Positions 25,694-34,204 of a stretch of DNA of 64,000 nt are shown here, one piece after another. The stretch is taken from positions 124,001 through 188,000 of the forward strand of contig SXHN01000118.1 of assembly GCA_005773635.1 (NCBI GenBank), written 5' to 3'. The notes under the pieces were generated by a model. That model was not told the DNA's origin, did not search any database, and saw only the letters and a list, made by a program, of their open reading frames with translations. Source of the DNA: Actinomycetota bacterium (GTDB lineage Bacteria; Actinomycetota; Acidimicrobiia; IMCC26256; PALSA-610). The position numbers were made by a program, and so were the translations under genes. Within the stretch, counting starts at the first letter, position 1. The number at the start of each line of letters is the position of its first letter.

Positions 25694-26139
25694 GATTGGC
25701 TCAACTTCTCTGTAGCGGAGACAGGTGCAAACGCGAAAGTGACAACTTGTTCACCATTCTCGTTCACGTATAACGGTTCGAGGACCAATTCAAGTTCCAT
25801 TCCAATATCGAGAAAGTCGGGATCGGCGATCGTCAACCGAGACTCCACCAGTAACTTGCCGTCGATTTCGATGTAACCGACGCCGTATGGCTCGAATGTT
25901 GCCGGGTCAACGTTGCCCGCGTACGGCGGTGCTTTTGGAGGATATGACTGCACAGTCCATGTCCACAGTGTGCCACGGCGACCGAGTTCAACGGTCGTGG
26001 TTGACGCGCCACCACATTTTGAACAACCCGCTTGCAACGGAAACATATGGTTGGCACAGGCTGTGCAACGGCTCGCGAGAAGTTGCGGAGCGCCGCTCGG
26101 CCCGGTGAAAAGACCTTGAGCTACCGGAATCGTTTGCAA
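25690..26139 (-). CDS. DUF35 OB-fold/zinc-ribbon protein, partner of the thiolase-fold gene
   Basis: A 149-residue protein with an N-terminal rubredoxin-like zinc ribbon (CTACANHMFPLQAGCSKCG, four cysteines) and a C-terminal OB fold (GTLWTWTVQSYPPKAPPY, GYIEIDGKLLVESRL). DUF35 proteins bind acyl-CoA and form complexes with SCP2-type thiolase-fold enzymes. The start is the TTG at 26139, one base after the stop of the zinc dehydrogenase. The family N-terminus (GLFTGPSGAPQLLASRC) begins at once and there is no other start. It overlaps the thiolase-fold gene by 4 bases (GTGA). Together they probably form one enzyme. Confidence 0.88.
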   Translation of the reverse strand: MQTIPVAQGLFTGPSGAPQLLASRCTACANHMFPLQAGCSKCGGASTTTVELGRRGTLWTWTVQSYPPKAPPYAGNVDPATFEPYGVGYIEIDGKLLVESRLTIADPDFLDIGMELELVLEPLYVNENGEQVVTFAFAPVSATEKLSQS

Positions 26140-26140
26140 G

Positions 26141-27181
26141 TTATGAACTCCATGTTGGTTTCACTAATACCTTCATTTGGTTCGAAGCGCCGCTCGCTAA
26201 TTCCGCGAACGTAGCGGCGAGCCCTTCGATATTCGTTGTTGATGTGTGCAACTGATCGACGCGCACTACACCGTCAGCCAATAGATCCATCGCAGCTTCT
26301 ACCTCATGGCGTACATACCCAATCGCACTGACAGTGGTGATCTCTTTTCGAAGCCACGTTGCTGAGTCGATTGAGATGAGATCGTCCTTCAACCCGATCA
26401 TCGAAACGGACCCTCCGCGTCGAGCGAGGCCAACCGAGGCGGTAAGCGACTCCGTTCCGCCGACACAGTCGTACACGACATTGGCTCCGATACCGCGCGT
26501 GTGATCCGCGACGATGTCGGCCGCAGCTTCAATCGAACACACTGAGGTTGCACCAAGCTCGGAGGCCAAAGCTTGACGGAATACGTTCGGCTCAACGACC
26601 ACCACATCGCGAGCGCCAGCTGAAAACGCGCATTGCATCACTGTCAGGCCAACTGGCCCAGCACCAAGCACCACCGCGACGTCACCGAAGCGGAGTGCGC
26701 TGCGGTTGACAGCGTGCAATGCCACCGCAACCGGCTCGACTTGAGCCAGGGTCTCATCGTCAAGGTTCGAATGAGCCGACACGACTCTGCTCGCGTTCAC
26801 AGCGATGCGCGCCGCAAACCCACCGTGTGGCGGTGCATCAGGGTCGCGACCGTGCAGCACGCTGACACATACGGCGCAGTGGGCGCCCGACCCATCTACA
26901 CAGGCGGAACACAGTCCACAAGCAGGCGGCACGCCAACAACCACGCGGTCGCCCTCTTGAACCGCAACGACTCCCGTGCCAATCGCCGAAACTGTTCCCG
27001 TCCATTCATGCCCACAGATTGCAGGCCTGTAGACCCGACCCGAAACGTACGCATGCACATCAGTACCGCATATTCCGCAGTAACCAACGTCGACTACAAC
27101 GCATCCCGCGGCGGGCGACGGCTCGGGGAATTCCCGGATTTGGATTACGCCAGCACCCGTAATCAACGCCGCCAACATCAT
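26141..27181 (-). CDS. Zinc-dependent medium-chain alcohol dehydrogenase
   Basis: A 346-residue MDR-superfamily dehydrogenase. Catalytic-zinc ligands lie in CGICGTDVHAY and GHEWTG. A four-cysteine structural zinc lobe spans about residues 88-106 (CGLCSACVDGSGAHCAVC). The NAD(P) loop is LGAGPVGL near residue 172. It should oxidise an alcohol or polyol, or reduce a ketone, in the cytosol. Two ATGs (27181, 27178) are in tandem. The first overlaps the stop of the molybdopterin oxidoreductase by 4 bases (ATGA), so expression is coupled to that gene. It is the second gene of the 29361-22312 operon. Confidence 0.92.
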   Translation of the reverse strand: MMLAALITGAGVIQIREFPEPSPAAGCVVVDVGYCGICGTDVHAYVSGRVYRPAICGHEWTGTVSAIGTGVVAVQEGDRVVVGVPPACGLCSACVDGSGAHCAVCVSVLHGRDPDAPPHGGFAARIAVNASRVVSAHSNLDDETLAQVEPVAVALHAVNRSALRFGDVAVVLGAGPVGLTVMQCAFSAGARDVVVVEPNVFRQALASELGATSVCSIEAAADIVADHTRGIGANVVYDCVGGTESLTASVGLARRGGSVSMIGLKDDLISIDSATWLRKEITTVSAIGYVRHEVEAAMDLLADGVVRVDQLHTSTTNIEGLAATFAELASGASNQMKVLVKPTWSS

Positions 27182-29361
27182 TGCGCCACTTCGCTCACGG
27201 AGCGCACGCGCACGGGGATCGCGCTCTGCACAGCCATGCCAGTAATGCGGTCGAACCCTTCCTCGGTTGACACCAATCGGTTCGTGGCAACGCCTTCACG
27301 ACGCACATCAGCTGGTCCCGTTGATGCCCCACCCCACGAGTGTGACATCGACACAACACCACGCTTTACATCATCGGCCGCGGCGGCAACGCCAACGATC
27401 GCGCCGTGCTTCGATTCGATCTGCACCAAGTCACCATCGGCCAAGCCAAGCTGCACCAAATCGTCAGGGTGCATGTAGGCCGGGTTCGTCGTTCCTACGC
27501 GGGCAAGGCCAGGGAGTTCACGGCCAAGCGAGTTGACCACGTGTTTCATCCGGCGGCTGACCAGTCGGAACGAGAACGGGTTGCCTTGCAGGGCATCGAA
27601 GGTTTCGCCAGCACTTGGCTCCGCGAGAACTTCTTCGAGCTCCGCAACGACATCCGCCGGAGCCAGGTCGAAACGAGCACCGTCGAGCGAGTCGTCGTCA
27701 ACAACCAACACTTTGTTTTGCGGATGGATAACGCCGCGATTCGAGCGCATCTCCTGCATCGACAGTCGCGCGTTCGCATACACGAGATCGAGGATCGAGT
27801 CGTCGTCGACCGTGGGGTCGAGCACTCCGTTCGCATGCGGAATGCTTCCACCGGCCAATTGGATCTGTGTGCCGTTGCGCGCCGCGATTCCTGCGAATAC
27901 TTCCCATTCGGCAAGGAGATCATCTCCGCTGTCGAGTATCGCGGGGGTGTAATTACTGTACGGGGCGGGAAATCTGCTGTCCATGATGTGCGGCACATCA
28001 GCTCGCTCGAGCTCCAAGCGAGGAGCGATGACGTAGTGCGCTCGCTGCGCAGTTGGAGTCATACGAGGATCAATAACCACGAGTAGTTCCAACGAGTCGA
28101 GAGCCGCCTCGGTCTTGGCCTGATCTGGGAACGCCACAACAGGATTGCCACCCGCGACAATGAGCGCCCGGACCTGGCCTGCGCCGGGCGTGAGAATCTC
28201 ATCGGCAAGCCGACTCGTGAGCATCTCACCAGCCATACCGGACAATCCATGCATCCGATGCTCCGCACCTGGTGTGGGATCGGAAGGCGCAATAACCCGG
28301 GCGCAACGCGTACCGCCAGCCACAAGAAAGCTCCCATTCTCGAACCAGTCACCGGGTTGGCGTACACGGCCGCACAACACGTTCAGCGCCAAAGTGAGGT
28401 GCTCGGTCAACATCGAGTGTGGCGCCATGTTCGGGCCGGTGCCGGTGCCAGCCGATCCACGGGGACCCGTCGCAAACATCTCGGCGGCGACCGCTATGTC
28501 GTTGCTCGAAACGCGGGCCCGATTCGCAGCGTAATCAAGCGAGTATCCGTCGACGGCACGAGCCAACTCCGCGACGCCATCAACGTGGCGCTCGCAAAAC
28601 ACTTGATCGAACAACTTGTTCGCGAGAATGTGGCGAATCATGGCCGCTAGGACCACGGTATCTTCGCCCGGCTGCACCTGCAGCCAAACATTCGCCGCGC
28701 TCGCCAATTCAGTGCGGCGCGGATCAATCACGATCAGCTTCATGCCGCGATCACGAGCCTGGCGCAACGCAACAAACGGGTTCGTGCCTTGCAGACCGCC
28801 TGCGGGGCCGTAGCTCGATACCAACGGGTTGTAGCCGACGGCGAGAGAAACATTGGCGTCAGTGAAGTTGTCCCAGCCGGCTTCCCAGGTGCCCATCCGC
28901 AATCCGGCAGCGCGATGCGCGGGTTGATCGATCGTGATCGAGGTGTACATCGACGGAGATCCGAAGCCTGCATGCCAGGCCGAGGTCACAGCTACCGAGG
29001 TTGAATTCTGAAACGCGCCCGTTCCCGTGTAGCTCGCCACGGCACGGGGCCCATGTTCACCAACAATCCGCGCGATGGTACGTGCAATCTCATCAAGCGC
29101 GACCGACGAACTGATGGCTTCGAATCCCACTGCCGCGCGCCGAAGCGTCGCCCGAACCCGATCAGGATGGTGGTGCTGATCGCCAAGTTGGCGACCTTTG
29201 ATGCACGTATAACCGCCAAACAACGGATCATCGCGATCTCCACTGACGGCGATTACCGTGTTGCGGTCGGCAACCTTGATCTCGAGGGGGCAGGCAGCAT
29301 GACATACACGACAAAACGTCTTGTGCGTCTCCACTATCTGGTCACCTAACTGGTCCGGCAT
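27178..29361 (-). CDS. Molybdopterin (bis-MGD) oxidoreductase with N-terminal 4Fe-4S cluster
   Basis: A 727-residue member of the DMSO-reductase superfamily. An N-terminal [4Fe-4S] motif reads FCRVCHAACPLEIK with a fourth cysteine in GYTCIKGR about 27 residues on. Molybdopterin-binding segments follow, such as SYTGTGAFQNSTS, IVIDPRRTELA-type text (KLIVIDPRRTELASAANVWL), and the C-terminal dinucleotide domain (GLADGDLVQIESKHG). There is no Tat signal, so it should act in the cytosol. The ATG at 29361 is chosen because upstream in-frame sequence is antisense to the divergent SDR gene and has no family similarity. It is the first gene of a six-gene operon directly behind an operator-like palindrome. 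No dedicated electron-transfer subunit is adjacent, and the substrate is unknown. Confidence 0.9.
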   Translation of the reverse strand: MPDQLGDQIVETHKTFCRVCHAACPLEIKVADRNTVIAVSGDRDDPLFGGYTCIKGRQLGDQHHHPDRVRATLRRAAVGFEAISSSVALDEIARTIARIVGEHGPRAVASYTGTGAFQNSTSVAVTSAWHAGFGSPSMYTSITIDQPAHRAAGLRMGTWEAGWDNFTDANVSLAVGYNPLVSSYGPAGGLQGTNPFVALRQARDRGMKLIVIDPRRTELASAANVWLQVQPGEDTVVLAAMIRHILANKLFDQVFCERHVDGVAELARAVDGYSLDYAANRARVSSNDIAVAAEMFATGPRGSAGTGTGPNMAPHSMLTEHLTLALNVLCGRVRQPGDWFENGSFLVAGGTRCARVIAPSDPTPGAEHRMHGLSGMAGEMLTSRLADEILTPGAGQVRALIVAGGNPVVAFPDQAKTEAALDSLELLVVIDPRMTPTAQRAHYVIAPRLELERADVPHIMDSRFPAPYSNYTPAILDSGDDLLAEWEVFAGIAARNGTQIQLAGGSIPHANGVLDPTVDDDSILDLVYANARLSMQEMRSNRGVIHPQNKVLVVDDDSLDGARFDLAPADVVAELEEVLAEPSAGETFDALQGNPFSFRLVSRRMKHVVNSLGRELPGLARVGTTNPAYMHPDDLVQLGLADGDLVQIESKHGAIVGVAAAADDVKRGVVSMSHSWGGASTGPADVRREGVATNRLVSTEEGFDRITGMAVQSAIPVRVRSVSEVAQ

Positions 29362-29370
29362 CTTGGCTAA

Positions 29371-29390
29371 AACTAATCGCTGAGTTAGTT
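29371..29390. promoter_or_regulatory. TetR-type operator, copy B, between divergent operons
   Basis: AACTAATCGCTGAGTTAGTT has six perfectly paired outer bases on each side (AACTAA/TTAGTT). It sits in the 37-base space between the molybdopterin oxidoreductase operon (starts 29361, leftward) and the SDR/Rieske operon (starts 29399, rightward). One bound dimer could control both directions. The very short leaders suggest leaderless or nearly leaderless transcripts. Confidence 0.65.
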
Positions 29391-29398
29391 TCTTGCCC

Positions 29399-30193
29399 AT
29401 GGGACTGCAAGAAATGTTCGATATGACCGACCGCGTGGCCGTCGTCACCGGCTCCGGACAAGGAATTGGCCGCGCCATCGCGTGGGGTCTAGCCGATTTC
29501 GGCTGCGACGTCGTCCTGAATGCCCGCCGCATCGACGACCTTGAAGTGACCGCTGGGGGCGTTCGCGAACGTGGTCGCCGCGCCCTGATCTGCGCGGGCG
29601 ACATCCGTGACTTCTCTGACACGATTGCACAGCGGGCGATCGCGGAGTTTGGACGTCTCGACATTTGGATCAACAACGTCGGCGGCTCCGACGACAAAGC
29701 CACCCGGGCGTTGGTTGATACTCCGGATGATGTGTTCCGTTCACAACTCGAACTCAACCTCACAAGCGCGTTTCAAGGCTGCAAGGCCGCAGCGAAGCAC
29801 ATGAGCGACGGCGGTGCGATCGTCAACATCTCGTCGGGCGCGGGCACCAGAGGGTCACCGTCGACAGGGCCATACGCGGCGGCCAAAGCTGGTATGAACA
29901 ACATGACCCAAACATTGTCGTTGGAGTTGGCGCCCCAGATCCGCGTCAATGGAGTTGCACCGGGACCGGTCGTAACCGAGGCCTTCCTTGAAACGCTCAC
30001 CAACGATGCCGCCAAACTCGCAGAAATCACAGCATCCATTCCACTCGGCCGCAACGGCACACCCGACGACATCGCCGCCGCTGTGGTGTATCTCGCTTCC
30101 GACGCTGCGTCATGGGTGACGGGCCAACTGATTTTGGTCGCGGGCGGTCGCACGCATCGCACGGTGAACTACGTGCCTAAGGGCGCTTCGTGA
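29399..30193 (+). CDS. Short-chain dehydrogenase/reductase
   Basis: A 264-residue classical SDR with TGSGQGIGRA (cofactor loop), INNVGG, NISSGAGTRGS with the catalytic serine, YAAAKAG (Tyr-x3-Lys), and VAPGPVVTEA. It should interconvert an alcohol and a ketone with NAD(P). The ATG at 29399 is preferred to an in-frame TTG at 29393. No ribosome-binding site is visible and the operator ends 8 bases earlier, so a leaderless message is possible; an ATG at 29414 is an alternative. The stop overlaps the Rieske gene by 4 bases (GTGA), so both are in one operon with the following 79-codon gene. Confidence 0.9.
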   Translation: MGLQEMFDMTDRVAVVTGSGQGIGRAIAWGLADFGCDVVLNARRIDDLEVTAGGVRERGRRALICAGDIRDFSDTIAQRAIAEFGRLDIWINNVGGSDDKATRALVDTPDDVFRSQLELNLTSAFQGCKAAAKHMSDGGAIVNISSGAGTRGSPSTGPYAAAKAGMNNMTQTLSLELAPQIRVNGVAPGPVVTEAFLETLTNDAAKLAEITASIPLGRNGTPDDIAAAVVYLASDAASWVTGQLILVAGGRTHRTVNYVPKGAS

Positions 30194-31551
30194 ACGACGC
30201 CACGGCGCAGCCGGGTGAGGCACGTTCACCAGGCATCAGCTATCAACAACTACTGGACACCGACACGCACCCAGTCCCCGACGTGCTGCGTCTCGAATCG
30301 CCGCGCTACCTCGGCAACGACGACATCGATGTCGCGCACTACACCGCTCGGGCTTGGCATGATCTCGAAGTCCAGCGGCTCTGGCCCAAGCTGTGGCAGT
30401 TCGCATGCCGAGATAGCGACATCCCCGAGGTTGGCGACCACGTCATCTACGAAATTGCACGTTCTTCCTACATCGTCGTGCGTACCGATAGCGACACGAT
30501 CAAGGCGTATCCAAACGCATGCCTCCATCGTGGCCGACAGCTCAAAGATCACGCCGGGCGTTGTAGCGAAATTCGCTGTGCGTTTCATGGCTTTGCATGG
30601 AACCTCGACGGCACGCTGAAAGACGTGCCGGCGCGTTGGGATTTCGACCACGTGCGAGATGAACAATTCTCACTTCCTGAATGCCGGGTCGGCGTATGGG
30701 CCGGTTTTGTGATGATCAACCCCGACCCTCAAGCGGAGCCGTTGGAACAATTTCTCGGTGAAATCATTGAACAATTTTCGGTGTGGGATCTTGCGGACCG
30801 CTACACGCAGGCACATGTGGCAAAGGTGATTCATGCGAACTGGAAGATTGCGCAAGAAGCATTCTGTGAGGCGTTGCACGTTGGTGCCACGCACCCACAG
30901 ATCCTGCCGTATCTCGCCGACACCAACAGCCAAGTCGACATCTGGGACAACTTCGCGCGTGTAGTCACCGCAGGTGGTTCACCGAGCCCACGACTCGATT
31001 GGGCACCAACGCAAGATCAGATGATGCGAGCAATGACCGACACACGCCACGATGAAGCGTCACCACTACCCGTAGGCGACGACGAATCGATGCGCGCGGT
31101 TGGTGCAAGCGCGAGCAGGGATCGGTGGCGGTCAGCCGTTGGGGATCGCGTCGACGAGATGTCGGACGCCGAAATGATGGACAGCATCGACTACACCGTG
31201 TTTCCCAATTTCCATCCGTGGGGTGCGTTCAATCGCATCGTCTATCGGTTCCGGCCGAACGGCGACGACCACCGGAGCTCCATCATGGAGTGTTTGTTCC
31301 TCGCGCCATTCCAAGGTGAACGCCCGGCCAACGTGCCCGTGCACTTCCTGAACGAATCCGAGACATTCCTCGACGCCCCCGAGCTCGGCATGCTTGGCAA
31401 AGTATTTAACCAAGACTTATTCAATATGGCGAACGTTCAGCGAGGTCTCGAAGCGACGCACAAACCCGGCGTCACACTCGCGAACTATCAAGAGTCCAAA
31501 ATTCGTTGGCTACACCAAAAACTCACACAATGGATCGAGGCGCCGACGTGA
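30190..31551 (+). CDS. Rieske non-heme iron oxygenase, alpha subunit
   Basis: A 453-residue oxygenase. The Rieske [2Fe-2S] motif has C111 and H113 (NACLHRG) and C130 and H133 (RCAFHGF). The C-terminal catalytic domain holds the iron-binding helix EAFCEALHVGATHPQ with two histidines. These enzymes hydroxylate, dihydroxylate or demethylate aromatic or alicyclic substrates with electrons from a reductase. No small beta subunit, ferredoxin or reductase gene is adjacent, so it may be a homotrimeric, alpha-only type using general electron carriers. The GTG start overlaps the SDR stop (GTGA), and the 3' end overlaps the next small gene the same way. Confidence 0.92.
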   Translation: MNDATAQPGEARSPGISYQQLLDTDTHPVPDVLRLESPRYLGNDDIDVAHYTARAWHDLEVQRLWPKLWQFACRDSDIPEVGDHVIYEIARSSYIVVRTDSDTIKAYPNACLHRGRQLKDHAGRCSEIRCAFHGFAWNLDGTLKDVPARWDFDHVRDEQFSLPECRVGVWAGFVMINPDPQAEPLEQFLGEIIEQFSVWDLADRYTQAHVAKVIHANWKIAQEAFCEALHVGATHPQILPYLADTNSQVDIWDNFARVVTAGGSPSPRLDWAPTQDQMMRAMTDTRHDEASPLPVGDDESMRAVGASASRDRWRSAVGDRVDEMSDAEMMDSIDYTVFPNFHPWGAFNRIVYRFRPNGDDHRSSIMECLFLAPFQGERPANVPVHFLNESETFLDAPELGMLGKVFNQDLFNMANVQRGLEATHKPGVTLANYQESKIRWLHQKLTQWIEAPT

Positions 31552-31787
31552 AAGGTATCTACCACCCGCTCACAGGCGCGCTCTACGAACGCGACCCCAC
31601 AGTGACGACCGGCGAAGCCAGCGCCCCGGTGCTGCTCGTCACCGCCGGCGAGCGGTGGGGCCGCTTTCGCCCCGACGGCACTTGGCTCGAAGGCGAGCTA
31701 CGGGAGTGCGACCCGCAACTCTGCGGCTGGGTAGCAGGGCCCCAGGTGCCCCACCACCGAATCGCCAGACCCGACGCCGACCATTAG
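31548..31787 (+). CDS. Small protein coupled to the Rieske oxygenase gene
   Basis: A 79-residue protein of unknown function. It starts at GTG 31548 inside the stop of the oxygenase gene (GTGA overlap) and is therefore translationally coupled to it. The sequence has a strand-rich look: IYHPLTGALYERDPTV, VLLVTAGERWGRFRPDGTWL. It has two cysteines (ECDPQLCGWVAG) and no membrane segment or signal. It is a candidate accessory factor of the oxygenase or SDR rather than a ferredoxin, since it lacks enough cysteines for a cluster. I do not recognise the family. Confidence 0.6.
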   Translation: MKGIYHPLTGALYERDPTVTTGEASAPVLLVTAGERWGRFRPDGTWLEGELRECDPQLCGWVAGPQVPHHRIARPDADH

Positions 31788-31811
31788 ATCGCGCGTGAAC
31801 CGATCGCTCAC

Positions 31812-32594
31812 CTAGTAGGGCATCGTCCCGCCGTCGACGGGAAACAATGTGCCGGTAATGTTTCGGCCCGAGGTTGACGCAAGCAACAACGCAACCGCAG
31901 CTACTTCGGAAATTTTGTTCGGTCGCTTGATCGCAGCACCCTGTGTGAACAAATCAATGAGCGCCTCATAACTTTCCAGGCCCATTGCTTCTGCCGATGC
32001 CGGGCCGTTTTCGGTGAGGTTGTCCGTCTCGGTCAGTCCGGGCAAGATTGCGTTGACCGTGATGCCCAATGTGCCGACCTCATGGGCCGCGGATTTCACC
32101 AGACCATTCACGGCGTGCTTCGCCGCGGTGTACCCGGGGATGCCGGGTTTACCAAGTTTGCCTTCAACCGATGAGGTCACAATGATGCGCCCGGTCTCTC
32201 GTGGGATCATGTGTTGCAGTGCACGCCGCATACCCCAAAAGACTTGGTTCAAATTCCAGTCCATTTCAAGTTGCCACTCTTCGTCGCTCATCGAAGCGAC
32301 AGGTCCGGTCTTGTCGACGCCACCGGAGTTGAGACAACAGATGTCGAGTTGGCCATAGTGAGCAATTGCGAAGTCGACCATGCCTTCGACGTCGGCTTGC
32401 TTTGATGCGTCGCCTTGGAAGAACACCGCGTTGTCGCCGGCGCCCATTTCAGCGAGACAACGAGCGCCTTTTTCCGCGTTGCGACCGTTGACGACGACCT
32501 TGGCACCTTCTGCGAGGAAGGCGTCGGCCATACCGCGTCCGATACTGCGCGTTCCGCCTGTGATTGCAGCAACTTTTCCGTCAAGCTTTCCCAT
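31812..32594 (-). CDS. Short-chain dehydrogenase/reductase, tandem paralogue 1
   Basis: A 260-residue classical SDR: cofactor loop TGGTRSIG, where serine replaces the usual glycine of TGxxxGxG; NSGG in place of NNAG; catalytic VTSSVEGK; YTAAK (Tyr-x3-Lys); and C-terminal PVDGGTMPY. The ATG at 32594 has GGGAG six bases upstream; an in-frame ATG at 32612 lies before this site. It is clearly paralogous along its full length to the next gene upstream (32646-33425), which ends 51 bases before this start. The pair may be a duplicated enzyme set for two successive alcohol steps or two subunits of one enzyme. It converges on the small gene at 31787. Confidence 0.9.
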   Translation of the reverse strand: MGKLDGKVAAITGGTRSIGRGMADAFLAEGAKVVVNGRNAEKGARCLAEMGAGDNAVFFQGDASKQADVEGMVDFAIAHYGQLDICCLNSGGVDKTGPVASMSDEEWQLEMDWNLNQVFWGMRRALQHMIPRETGRIIVTSSVEGKLGKPGIPGYTAAKHAVNGLVKSAAHEVGTLGITVNAILPGLTETDNLTENGPASAEAMGLESYEALIDLFTQGAAIKRPNKISEVAAVALLLASTSGRNITGTLFPVDGGTMPY

Positions 32595-32645
32595 TGTGGG
32601 CTCCCGCTTCATTAGTACGGCTAGAAAGGGCGAATAGCACGAGCG

Positions 32646-33425
32646 TTAGTATGGCGACGTGCCGCCGTCGATTGAAATGAGCGACCCGGTTATACCCGCA
32701 CCCGCATCGGATGCAAGTAGCACCAACACCTCAGCAACGTCTTCGACCTCATTGAGTCGTTTGATCGCAGACGCTTGCGCGAACATGTCCTTCAAAGCGT
32801 CGTAGGTCATACCCATAGATTCAGCCGCAGCTGGTGCGCTGTCGAGCATCGCATCAGTTTCGATGGCGCCCGGGCACACCGCATTGATTGTGATGCCGAG
32901 CGTTCCAACTTCTTTCGCGGACGTCCGCACCAGCGCGTTGACCGCGGCCTTCGCGACCACATAGTTCGACAAGCCGGGAGTGCCGACCTTTCCTTCCACC
33001 GACGATGTCGCAATGATCCTGCCACTGCCCTGCGGGATCATGAACGCGAGCGCGGCGCGCATCGACCAAAAGGTATGCCAATAATTGACCAACAAGGTGC
33101 CTTGCATTGCTGCATCAGTCATCGCAGCAACCGGTGCAGGGTCGACCGCGCCACCCGCGTTGGCATGCAAGATATCGATCTTGCCGTAGCGATCGACCGT
33201 CGCTTGAATCAGTGCCTCGCAGTCCTCGCGCACGGCCACGTCGCCGACGACGAAGTGCGCGTTGTCCCCCGCGCCCATCTCGGCCAACGCTTGTGCGCCT
33301 TTGGCGGCATCACGTCCGCTGACCACGACCTGCGCGCCCTCGCGAAGAAACGCCTCAGCCACGGCGCGACCGATACCACGGGTGCCGCCTGTGATGCAGG
33401 CGACCCGTCCCTCAAGTTGACCCAT
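32646..33425 (-). CDS. Short-chain dehydrogenase/reductase, tandem paralogue 2
   Basis: A 259-residue classical SDR: TGGTRGIGRA, ANAGG, ATSSVEGKVGTPG with the catalytic serine, YVVAK (Tyr-x3-Lys) and ISIDGGTSPY at the end. Large parts, such as EMGAGDNA, SSVEGK and EVGTLGIT, are shared with the neighbouring SDR at 31812-32594, so the two arose by tandem duplication. Both keep Ser-Tyr-Lys, so neither looks inactive. It starts at ATG 33425, 71 bases downstream of the near-perfect TetR-type operator at 33496 and of the TetR gene, making it the first gene of a two-SDR operon under that regulator. Confidence 0.9.
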   Translation of the reverse strand: MGQLEGRVACITGGTRGIGRAVAEAFLREGAQVVVSGRDAAKGAQALAEMGAGDNAHFVVGDVAVREDCEALIQATVDRYGKIDILHANAGGAVDPAPVAAMTDAAMQGTLLVNYWHTFWSMRAALAFMIPQGSGRIIATSSVEGKVGTPGLSNYVVAKAAVNALVRTSAKEVGTLGITINAVCPGAIETDAMLDSAPAAAESMGMTYDALKDMFAQASAIKRLNEVEDVAEVLVLLASDAGAGITGSLISIDGGTSPY

Positions 33426-33495
33426 CTGGCACTCCCTGCATGAATCCAGCGTGGGACGCCGGATTTCGCTGAACCATTTACTGACGAAGGCAAAA

Positions 33496-33515
33496 TACTA
33501 ACCGCGCGGTTAGTT
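33496..33515. promoter_or_regulatory. TetR-type operator, copy C (best palindrome)
   Basis: TACTAACCGCGCGGTTAGTT has an uninterrupted 18-base perfect palindrome (33497-33514). It overlaps the stop codon of the TetR gene (33510-33512) and lies upstream of the two-SDR operon. It is the best match to the consensus of copies A, B and D. A regulator binding at its own gene end could repress the downstream SDR genes directly. Confidence 0.7.
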
Positions 33516-34127
33516 CTTTGCGACGTATCCGTCGATGAGCAGCAAGAATCCATCAACGGCACGTCGGTGTTCGCGCAAATCTGCTGACAATCCGTCGGTA
33601 AGGCCGATATTGAACGCCCTGATAAAGCTAATGAGGCGGGCCCGATCACCCTTCGCAACCTCACCAGTCGATATGCCTCGGTCGACAATCGCCTCAAAGA
33701 AACCTTCACCTCTCGTATCGCTTCGACCCAGTGCGGCACCGAGACCTGCGTCGCGCAACCGATCGATCCGCGCCGAGCCCAGAAAACGGGCCAACGTTGG
33801 ATCGGAGCGATTGAGTTGGTGAGCGACCTCGTACACCGCTCGCAGCTTGGCAACAAACGAGTCGGCTTCGCGTTCCGCGAGCGCGAAGCGCGCGTACACC
33901 TGCTCTTGAAGTTCGTCGAGCACAGCCTTATAGATGTCAAGCTTCGAATCGAAGTAGTGGTAAATCGCGGCGGTCGTGATTCCGGCTTCGGAAGCCAGCA
34001 TCCGGTTGGTAGTGGCCTCATACCCATAATCGCCAAAGCATCGCCGAGCGACGCCAATGATCCTGCCGCGGGTCTCCGCAGAACTCGATGACGGCGGACG
34101 GCCAAGGCGGGGAGCTTTCGAAGCCAC
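33510..34127 (-). CDS. TetR family regulator, candidate master regulator of the catabolic region
   Basis: A 205-residue TetR protein with the DNA-binding domain at about residues 20-65 (RCFGDYGYEATTNRMLASEA, then GITTAAIYHYFDSKLDIY) and a helical ligand domain. A basic, serine-rich N-terminus (KAPRLGRPPSSSS) precedes it. Its stop codon lies inside a perfect palindrome of the type found before four operons of this region, and it is the only TetR gene in the catabolic block. It is divergent, with 77 bases between, from an acyl-CoA dehydrogenase gene. The likely ligand is a CoA thioester or pathway intermediate, by analogy with regulators of fatty acid and sterol catabolism. That assignment is inference. 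Confidence 0.9.
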   Translation of the reverse strand: MASKAPRLGRPPSSSSAETRGRIIGVARRCFGDYGYEATTNRMLASEAGITTAAIYHYFDSKLDIYKAVLDELQEQVYARFALAEREADSFVAKLRAVYEVAHQLNRSDPTLARFLGSARIDRLRDAGLGAALGRSDTRGEGFFEAIVDRGISTGEVAKGDRARLISFIRAFNIGLTDGLSADLREHRRAVDGFLLLIDGYVAKN

Positions 34128-34204
34128 ACCGAAACAGTAGGTCGTAGTAGCGCATCACGTCGGTTCCATCGGAGCTTGGCCACTGGCCCGACTACCTTGC
34201 AACT

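Noticed and set aside
27406-28086. 226-codon open frame on the plus strand within the molybdopterin oxidoreductase gene.
   Set aside because: Antisense shadow with no recognisable domain and no promoter or ribosome-binding site.
29362-29763. In-frame extension of the molybdopterin oxidoreductase by 134 codons.
   Set aside because: It runs antisense through the divergent SDR gene, across the operator, and has no family similarity; the cluster-binding N-terminus starts at 29361.
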